The notes below the pieces were generated by a model. That model ran no database searches. It was not told the origin of the DNA and saw nothing but the letters and a program-made list of their open reading frames with translations. A stretch of 64,000 bases of DNA, taken from Zeus faber (lineage: Eukaryota; Chordata; Actinopteri; Zeiformes; Zeidae). Location: NCBI GenBank assembly GCA_960531495.1, contig OY482846.1, positions 48,895,361 to 48,959,360 of the forward strand, written 5' to 3'. The position numbers and the translations under genes were made by a program. Below are positions 56,717 through 64,000 of the stretch, one piece after another (position 1 is the stretch's first letter; every line of letters begins with the position of its first letter).

Positions 56717-57870
56717 ACCTCTCCGAGACGCACCCCCGGGAGAACGTCTCCATGGCGAACGCCTCCGCCCTCGGCACCCGCTTGCCGGCGGAGGCGGCGA
56801 CGTCGTCCCCCGGGGCGCCGGAGGGCGGAGCGGGCGTGGGTCTCCCGCTCCGGGTCTTCTTCTCCGCGGCCCTCGTCGCCGTCCTGCTGGCGGCGCTGCT
56901 GGGCAACGTGGTGGTGTGCCTGATGGTGTACCAGCGCTCCGCCATGCGCTCCGCCATCAACATCCTGCTGGCCAGCCTGGCCTTCGCTGACCTGCTGCTG
57001 GCGGTGCTGAACATGCCCTTCGCGCTGGTCACCATGGTTACCACGCACTGGATCTTCGGCGACGCCTTCTGCCGGGTGTGGGCCATGCTGTTCTGGCTGT
57101 TCGTCATCGAGGGCTCGGCCGTCCTGCTCATCATCAGCATCGACCGCTTCCTCATCATCGTGCAGAAGCAGGACAAGCTGAGCCCCCGCCGCGCCAAGGC
57201 GCTGGTGGGGGTGACGTGGGGGCTGTCCTTCGTCTTCTCCTTCCCGCTGGCCGTGGGCCACCCCGCCCTGCAGAGCCCTCCCAGGGCGCCGCAGTGCGTG
57301 TTCGGCTACAGCGGCGAGCCGGGCTACCACGCCTACGTGCTGATCCTGATGCTGGTGTTCTTCTTCATCCCCTTCCTGGTCATGCTCTACACCTTCATGG
57401 GGATCCTCAACACCATCCGGCACAACGCCGTGCGCATCCACAGCCACACGGACAGCATCTGCCTGAGCCAGGCCAGCAAGCTGGGCCTGATGAGCCTGCA
57501 GCGCCCCTTCCAGATGAACATCGACATGAGCTTCAAGACCCGTGCCTTCACCACCATCCTCATCCTCTTCTCGGTCTTCACGGTGTGCTGGGCGCCCTTC
57601 ACCGCCTACAGCCTGCTGACGGCCTTCAGCAGCGGCTTCTACCACAAGGAGAACTTTTTCCAGATCAGCACGTGGCTGCTGTGGTTGTGCTACCTCAAGT
57701 CGGCGCTCAACCCGCTCGTCTACTACTGGCGGATCAAGAAGTTCCGCGACGCCTGCGTCGACCTGATGCCCAAGTACTTCAAGTTTCTTCCTCAGCTGCC
57801 GGGCAACACCAAGCGCCGCATCCAGCCCAGCGCCGTCTACGTTTGCGGGGAGCACCGCTCTGTGGTTTGA
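56632..57870 (+). CDS. GPR63: GPR63, orphan class A G-protein-coupled receptor
   Basis: A single intact coding exon of 412 residues (human 419). Residues 1-70 are the extracellular N terminus with N-glycosylation sequons at Asn29, Asn38 and Asn43. TM1 carries GN (Asn92), TM2 LAFAD (Asp120), and Cys147 and Cys222 are the expected disulfide pair. TM3 ends DRF (171-173) in place of DRY, as in human GPR63. TM6 carries CWAPF (319-323) and TM7 NPLVYY (360-365). The tail ends VYVCGEHRSVV, almost identical to human. GPR63 and its paralogue GPR45 form a small brain-enriched receptor pair with no settled ligand. The start is supported by MxxSAV matching human and by G at -3 and +4. An overlapping upstream ORF begins at 56618. 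The acceptor CTCCTCCCGCAG (ending 56525) indicates a spliced 5' UTR. Confidence 0.95.
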   Translation: MARSAVVPLAEAGEFYAGLCCLAAGGLLNLSETHPRENVSMANASALGTRLPAEAATSSPGAPEGGAGVGLPLRVFFSAALVAVLLAALLGNVVVCLMVYQRSAMRSAINILLASLAFADLLLAVLNMPFALVTMVTTHWIFGDAFCRVWAMLFWLFVIEGSAVLLIISIDRFLIIVQKQDKLSPRRAKALVGVTWGLSFVFSFPLAVGHPALQSPPRAPQCVFGYSGEPGYHAYVLILMLVFFFIPFLVMLYTFMGILNTIRHNAVRIHSHTDSICLSQASKLGLMSLQRPFQMNIDMSFKTRAFTTILILFSVFTVCWAPFTAYSLLTAFSSGFYHKENFFQISTWLLWLCYLKSALNPLVYYWRIKKFRDACVDLMPKYFKFLPQLPGNTKRRIQPSAVYVCGEHRSVV

Positions 57871-59225
57871 GGGTCAACTGTGCGACGTTTCTGCCCCCGC
57901 TCTTGGACTATGTTTACGACGAGGAAAACCTTGGTGTCCCGGTACTCTGGTCGTCTTTTTAAATGGACCGAGTACTGAGGGAACCGCTCCAGCTGAATCC
58001 CTCCCTGCAGGGTATTCGTGACCACGTTCTTCACGGAGCGCGATCGTCCCTTCGCGCGGCGGCCGGCTGAGCTTCCTCATCACCGAGTCCATTTGAAATA
58101 TCTGCTGCAAATCAGTGGTGTTGACGGCCAACCATGTAAAAAAGATTTAGGTTGACGAAATACCGTGGTTTTCCTTTTTGAACGGACTCCACTGTCTCTG
58201 AAGAACGCGGCGCAAAGCCAAGCTCAGGTTCTGTCTGGTTTTCAGAACGAGTGCCGTCTTACCTGCATCCTGCACCGCCAACGCAGCACACCACCGCGTT
58301 TCACCGTGTCTATAAAAAGAAGGCCTACTTTGGTTTCGTCTCCGGCCCCGACAATAGCAACACAGAAGTTTCCCAAACGCTGCTGCAAAAGACAACTCTA
58401 AGATTTGCTCTAAAGATGATCTTTATTTATTTTTGCGTCGTTTGAGTTTGGCGTCTGGGCTCGTCCCTCCCAGCGCGGTGAACATGAAACCGGATGCACT
58501 AAATGAGCGGGAATCCCCTCGCTGCAAGGAAAGAGGAGAGCCCGACAGGTGGATGCAGGGTGGAGGCGGAGGCAGTGCGGCACTGCCGGCTCGGCGTACG
58601 CTTCGGCCTCTAAGCGTCTCGCGGAGGCAGACGGAGCCGGGCGGAGGTGTGGAGTCCTGCACGGTCTGCCCTTTAAACGCCGTTCCGGGCGGGCGGAGCG
58701 ACCCCCCCCCCTCCGCGGTCATGGCCCAGTTTGGACAAACCACGACTGGGGGCACGGCACCGACGCGGCGCCGCTCCACATCGTTTGTTTCCCGACGGCA
58801 TGTACATGAAGCTTTGTGGAGTCGGAACACGTTGTTTCTCTGGACGTTGTGTCCGGGGGATTTTCACGCCGCAGAGTGATTTGAAGGAGCGTTTTGAAGC
58901 GTTTGAAGGAGGCGGTAATGGACACCCGACACTCCACCGTTACTTCAATCAGCGCCGAGCCGTCTGGCTTCAGACCGGGGCGGCCGCCGAGGAGTCGGTT
59001 TGATTCCCATCGGTCGCCAAAAGGAGTTGCTCATATTACTGATAAAACCTTTAAAAAAAAAAAAGAAAACGAGTAGAGTGAAACCTGTGTATTTCTATTT
59101 AAATGTATTTTTTGGTATGTGCCTCTTGATTAGTCTCTTTGCCAGTCAGAATGCTGCTATATCTGGTGAAAATGTGCAATTTCAGTGTACTGTACCTCTG
59201 GTGAATGTAATAAAAAAATAAAATA
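57871..59225 (+). other. GPR63: GPR63 probable 3' UTR
   Basis: A moderately GC-rich, non-coding stretch follows the stop. AATAAA at 59209-59214 is preceded by a TGTACTGTACC stretch and followed by AT-rich DNA, a plausible poly(A) site. Open frames within it lack recognisable protein features. Confidence 0.5.
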
Positions 59226-59684
59226 CATTTCTTACCTTGTTAACACTGTCTGAAGAAGTATTTTCGTTTGATCCTTAACTTTTCAGCGTCAGATCTTAGT
59301 GTTGGGAGACTTTTTAGCCGCGGTTCAACTTTTACATCTTAACACTTTAAAAACCCGACTCGATGGAATAGAATGTCTGCTCTCAGCTCTGTTTGGTTGT
59401 GTGGAGCCAGACGCAGAGACAACGTGTTTTTCAGCAGGTTTTTAATTCAACGCCTTCCCCTCACGCATTTAAAACACAATGAAATATTTTTGTTTTATCA
59501 AGCAATTTTTCTTTAAAAACATCTCCTCCTGCAGTGGGTTTCGCCGCAATGATAAGACCTTGAAAAAAGCACAAAGCACAAAATAATAATAATAATAATA
59601 ATAATTAATAATACAAAGGTTCCGTCCGATCCCAAAAGGAGGCTTTCTGTACAAACCGTTAAAGAGCCGAGGTGACGGATTCAG

Positions 59685-59745
59685 ATTCAGAAAACTTTAT
59701 TGATCCTCAGAAGGTCAATGAATGTGCAGCGCGCCGGGTCCACGC
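59685..59745 (-). mobile_element. LINE 3' tail fragment, reverse orientation
   Basis: AGAAAACTTTATTGATCCTC then AGAAGGTCAATG, a decayed reverse copy of the TTAATAAAGT tail. Confidence 0.4.
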
Positions 59746-60149
59746 GGGCGTGGTCGCCGTATGTGAACGGGAAACGGAGCGACGCGGCAGCAGCAGAAAA
59801 CAAAACGTTCGTTATAGTTTGTGTAATAACCGGGGTGAGAAGAACACAGCGATCATTAAAAAAACAAGTGTCGGCATTAAAGCAGCCTGGCAGCGCAGGG
59901 ACGGTGAATTCGCCGGACAGAGCGCGGTCGGATTGGCCGGACGATTCCTTTCGCTTCCGGGGCTTCCTGTTCCTCCCGGAGGGAACGCGGCGTTCACGAA
60001 GTGTTGAAGCGAAAAAATAAACGGGAAAGGAACTTTCTTTGAATGAACGGTCGGTAGAAATGACATCAAATTGCATCAGAGGCACGAGAAAAAGTGAAGC
60101 CGGTTGTCTGTCCACACCTGACAAGGAGAATCCCTTCTCATTGGTCTCA

Positions 60150-60345
60150 GGTGAGAATGCGCTTTCGGGTCTTTTTTCCTGTTGGAGGAAACCAGCGTGA
60201 GCACGGGGAGAACATGCAAACGCCAACCTGAAAGGCCCCTCGTCGGGGGATAACCCTCCAGAGCGCGGTGCCGAGCGGGAATCGAACCCAGGACCTTCTT
60301 GCTGCGAGGCAGCAGTTGCAATGCACCAACCGACTCAGTGTTCAC
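60150..60345 (-). mobile_element. tRNA-derived SINE, reverse orientation
   Basis: Reverse copy of the family at 29858: GGAGAACATGCAAACGCC, GGGAATCGAACCCAGGACCT (reverse B box) and TTCTTGCTGCGAGGCAGCAG are all present. Confidence 0.7.
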
Positions 60346-60904
60346 GTCGGAGTCGGTTGGTGCATTCCTAAAAACGCATTTGCGTCGCCGTGCACTGTTG
60401 TCACTATTCTGCCCGAAATCAACGAGAAATTCCGCGGCCTTTAGGGTGGAGGAGGTTACCATCGCCCTGTTTAACGAAGGCGGGCGGGGCACCGCCTTGT
60501 TCTGACTCCGAGCCCCTAGGAAGAGACAAATAGGGCGGTGTCATCAGAGAATTTCACAAGATAGCTGCCCCCTTGAGATAGCTGCTCCGCCCCCCTCCCC
60601 CACCTGCTTTCTGTTATGTCAACACAACAAGAAGCAGGGCCGAGCTGGGATCTGAGACCTTGGTGCGACGGCGCCCGGTAATAGATTGGGCGTGAGGCTG
60701 CTCGCCTCATCACCCTGCATGTCAAGAGCCGTGCAGCTCCCCGTGACTCTTTCTAAGCTTTGCATGAATTATCCCTCGTACGTGAGTCACCGCCGTGGGA
60801 CTCGGGGCTTCCTGTCACCTCCTCTGTTCTGCCTGGGTGAAGCCTCCCACTGGCTCTCAGGTGCCTCCTCCTCCTCCAGATCTTCCCTCCGCGTCGCCGG
60901 GTTC

Positions 60905-61022
60905 CCGGGGGTGGTAGCTCAGGAGGTAGAGCTGGTGGTCTAGTAATCCAAAGGTTGCTGGTTCGATCCCAGGCTCCTCCTGCTAGCATGCTGTAGTGTC
61001 CTTGAGCAAGACACTTGCTCAA
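60905..61022 (+). mobile_element. tRNA-derived SINE, 5' part
   Basis: GGTGGTAGCTCAGGAGGTAG, GGTTCGATCCCAGGCTCC (B box) and GTGTCCTTGAGCAAGACACT. Same family as 53103, with a better tRNA-like head; the tail is missing. Confidence 0.8.
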
Positions 61023-61377
61023 CCAGCAGCCTTTCCATCGGGTCGGGTATTATGGAAAACACTTTTTTTTTTTTTGGCGGCAACGTCTACGCCAGGTATT
61101 ACGGTGATAGAACGTTGGGGATAACGTCTAAAACCCAACGCTGGTGTTTGTTGTTTGTTGTTGTTGTTTCTATATTTGTTCATTTGCGTGCCTGTTATTA
61201 ACTGTATCAGGATCTGCATGAGCGCTCCATCTGCGGGTGCAGTTGCACCTCGTGTTCTAGACCCAGGACACCGGATATGACATATACTTTTACTTTAAAA
61301 TTGTAGGTACATTTAAAAGTGAGTACTTCTATAATAATGTACTTTCACTAGCGAGAGATATTTTGTGTCAGGGTATT

Positions 61378-61441
61378 ACAATTATTATTATTATATATTT
61401 TTTTATTATTATTATTATCATTATTATTATTATTTTTTTTG
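61378..61441. repeat. (ATT)n microsatellite
   Basis: Interrupted ATT units and a T run. Confidence 0.85.
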
Positions 61442-61974
61442 GGCCGTGATGTCGGCGGAGGAGGTTGGAGAAGTCTTCGAAATTTAAGCCGAAAAGTTAG
61501 AACCTGAATGTCGACGTTAATTTGGACAAAAGTTGATGAAAAACAACGTTTGAGGTCGATCCCCGTTGGTGGATTCCTTTAAAAAGAAATTTAAATGTCA
61601 CGTCTGGAGCTGGAGGAATGAGCTTGGCAGGAAGAGCGACGACGACGACAACGACAACCACAACCTGCCCGTGGTCTCCCTGCTGGAATGTACCAACACT
61701 GTAATATCGAAGAGCCACGTGACGTGAAGTCCACGATGCCTCCGCTGTCGTGCAACTTTTTCTTGCCGATGTTTTATTTCTTCACTTTCTTTCTTTGTCC
61801 GTTGTGAATTAGATCGAAGCTGCAGCTGAAAACGTTACGGATGAACAAAACATTTTAACGGAGGAACAAGAGGAAGCTGCAGATACTGTTCAACGCAAAC
61901 AAAATGCATCTCACCTTTATCACGTGAAATAGAAATAAGGAAGGAGAGCGAGTGGATGTCTGTGTTTTAGTTTC

Positions 61975-62085
61975 AACCTATTGTCATTGCACCGTCCTCA
62001 TAAGTGACGTAGCTAGGGGCAGTGAGCGATGTAGTTGGGGGGACGTAGAAGTGTCTTGCTCAAGGACACATCAGCACCGCTACCC
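61975..62085 (-). mobile_element. SINE/LINE 3' fragment, reverse orientation
   Basis: CTATTGTCATTGCACCGTCC, AGTGACGTAGCTAGGGGCAG and AAGTGTCTTGCTCAAGGACA, related to 50495-50658 and to the body of the SINEs at 53103 and 60905. Confidence 0.55.
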
Positions 62086-63368
62086 ATGATGTCATCGTCG
62101 GCGCACATTTCCTTTTTCATCCGTTTCCCTTTATTTTACTGTGTGAAGAACTGACCCACGGAGACGTTTCTCGTTTGGTTGAGTCCGTTTTTCTCGTTGC
62201 TCCGTCACGACGCCGAATCGAGGCGACGCCCTTTAAAGAAAAACAAAAACACCGTCAGCTCCTCCACATCAGCGGCTTGTTCACGATCGCGTTCCGCGTT
62301 GAAACCGGCGTCGCAAGGCGGAATGGGATTGGGATTTAATTGGACCCTGCTGGAGCCCCCGCCTCCCAAAATGTCTGTTTCCATATTGAGGATCTTTTGG
62401 GCGTAGACCCCACATCAGCCGTGACTGTGAGGTGATTACATCTGTTTCACGCCTTCGTTGAACCGCCTCTATTTTGGGCTGCCGGGCGGAGCGTGTCCCC
62501 CCCACATGTCGCCGGCGTTGGAGATGTTTGATTCCAAACAGACCTTTGGGAGCCAGACACCTTCTTAATTGCAGCTTTAAAGCTCCGTCAAACAGACCCT
62601 AATCTCCACCCGCCGGCGGACGACTTGAAAGAGGAGCCGGAGAAGCCGCTCGGCGGGACGGGAAGGTCACGCAGGCGGCGCCGCCGGCGGGTGGAGGACG
62701 GAGTCGGGTTTTGGGGGGGAAGTGCCGATATGTCCCCGCCCCCGCCCCCCGGGGACCTCCAGGGCCCTCAGATGCATCCTAAATGCGGCACGGAGGAGCC
62801 GCCGTGCGCCGTCGGCCTCCTCGGCCCTAGCAGGACGTAGAGGGTGGTGTTCCTAACGAGCTTCCTCCGTGGGACTCGTTATTCATCCTGCAGCGACTCG
62901 ACGCCACGACCCGAGCTGGAGAGGCCTTGAACACAGCGGCTCAGGATTTTACCCGGCAACAGGAACCTGCGTGGGGGGGGCTCTGGACTTCTCAGGTGTT
63001 TGTGTTTTTGGAGGTGGGGGTGGAGATCCGTCAGGTGTCCCGGATGGAGCTTCTCCGTCGGCAACATCCTCCATCCGGCCCTGAGACGTCGCTTCCTTTC
63101 CTCCAAAGTTTGACTCGTTCTGATGCATCGTTTGTTTGTTTTCCTTTGTTTTTTGTTGTTGGGTCGGTGGAGGAGGTGGAGGCGGTGGAGGATGTTTGTT
63201 CTGTTCTTTATTTTGTGAATGTTCCTCCATGTCGACAGTTCACCGACCACAACTACACCCACGCTGCGGCGGGTCATTCACAGCTTCTTCCTTTTGTCAT
63301 CGCCAAATTCTTACAAGGAAAGGTGGTGGACCCCGCCACCCTAGAGGGCGGGGGCATGAGGAGGAGCA

Positions 63369-63392
63369 CGTGGTGGTGGTGGTGGTGGTGGT
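63369..63392. repeat. (GTG)n microsatellite
   Basis: About eight GTG units. Confidence 0.9.
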
Positions 63393-63904
63393 GTTGTGGC
63401 TGTTTCTTTTTTTAGAATCAGTTCATCTGTCCTGGTGAGGTCTGGTGCCGTGCACTGCAGACCAGCAGCATTAAAAACAGAAAAGAAAAAACTTAATATT
63501 CAAAAAAAAAATAAAAGTAGAATTCAAACTATAATACAATTAAATGGAATAAAAAAACTTTTTTTTAATTACAATTAAAATTGACAGATGTATAAAGATA
63601 AACAACATGTGACACCGTGCACAGGGTTGATAATTGTTATGAGTGTTATAAATTATAAAAATGAATTATTGCGATGTGCTTATTATTTATAACCATAAAG
63701 TGGCAGCAAATTTTTTAGGATTTTTTTAAATGAAAATAAATGTCACAGATTCTCACTTGAACAGACTTATTAGTTTTGTTCATTATCATCTTATGATGCC
63801 GGGTTCATGTTCTGTCTTTTTGTCTCAGCGGCTCTGGGGCCTCGTTGCTCCCGGACGGAGTCACAAGCGGCGACAACACGTGGAGCGTTTCCTTCTGAAC
63901 ACAC

Positions 63905-64000
63905 AGGGAAGGAAGGAAGGAGAGAAGGAAGGAAGGAAGGAAGGAAGGAAAGAAGGAGAGAAGGAAGGAAGGAAGGAAGGAAGGAAGGAAGGAGAGAAGG
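63905..64000. repeat. (GGAA)n microsatellite, cut by the window end
   Basis: GGAAGGAAGG units with interspersed GGAGAGAAGG; continues past the window. Confidence 0.95.

Larger units (their letters stand above)
59226..64000. other. Gene-poor 3' flank
   Basis: No gene recognised. It holds SINE and LINE pieces, microsatellites and moderately GC-rich unique DNA at about 62170-63330. Open frames here lack domains I recognise. Confidence 0.55.

Noticed and set aside
56503..57855. 450-codon minus-strand open frame opposite GPR63
   Set aside because: Low stop density opposite GC-rich coding sequence. The + strand frame is an unmistakable receptor; the minus frame has no family features.
60905..60980. 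Possible tRNA gene with A and B boxes
   Set aside because: The boxes belong to a SINE head continuing into the usual SINE body; another copy with a full tail is at 53103. No complete cloverleaf was found.
62927..63415. 162-codon open frame near the right end containing FTDHNYTHAAAGHSQLL
   Set aside because: It resembles no family I know, runs through a GTG microsatellite and lacks convincing splice borders; kept only as unsupported.

Overview
The window looks like a nuclear chromosome segment from a teleost fish. It carries spliced vertebrate genes with GT-AG introns and GC-rich third codon positions. It also has CpG-rich promoter segments, fish-type tRNA-derived SINEs, LINE 3' tails, hAT and TTAA-type DNA transposon relics, and very many micro- and minisatellites. 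There is no prokaryotic, viral or plasmid gene content. The species cannot be named from the sequence alone.

Four protein-coding genes are supported, all on the + strand. (1) NT5DC1, last four coding exons only (2425-19730): the C-terminal part of a HAD-type 5'-nucleotidase-domain protein; its 5' exons lie before the window. (2) DSE, dermatan-sulfate epimerase (coding 26800-46422): five coding exons joining into a 954-residue protein that keeps the catalytic His/Tyr/His set; the probable CpG-island promoter and non-coding first exon lie at about 22.28-22.59 kb. (3) NDUFAF4, a mitochondrial complex I assembly factor (49704-52173): three exons, 179 residues. (4) GPR63, an orphan class A GPCR (coding 56632-57870): one intact coding exon of 412 residues, with a probable non-coding exon and CpG-rich promoter at about 53.7-54.24 kb. 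From memory of the human map, NT5DC1 and DSE are neighbours on 6q22.1 and NDUFAF4 and GPR63 are neighbours on 6q16.1. Here the two pairs sit side by side.

Layout: 0-21.4 kb NT5DC1 3' half with repeat-rich introns; 21.4-22.2 kb intergenic; 22.2-47 kb DSE; 47-49.6 kb intergenic with a possible inverted-repeat element; 49.6-52.6 kb NDUFAF4; 52.6-53.7 kb intergenic with a SINE; 53.7-59.2 kb GPR63; 59.2-64 kb gene-poor, repeat-rich DNA. The genes share no pathway; they are ordinary housekeeping, matrix and receptor genes.

I found no previously undescribed multi-gene system. The most unusual structure is repeat DNA at splice sites of NT5DC1: a 38-bp array that copies the exon's own 5' splice site six times, a 550-bp pyrimidine array full of acceptor look-alikes just after the preceding exon, and a LINE tail that supplies the polypyrimidine tract of the final acceptor. 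Repeat family names come from recognition of termini and tails; no library search was possible.
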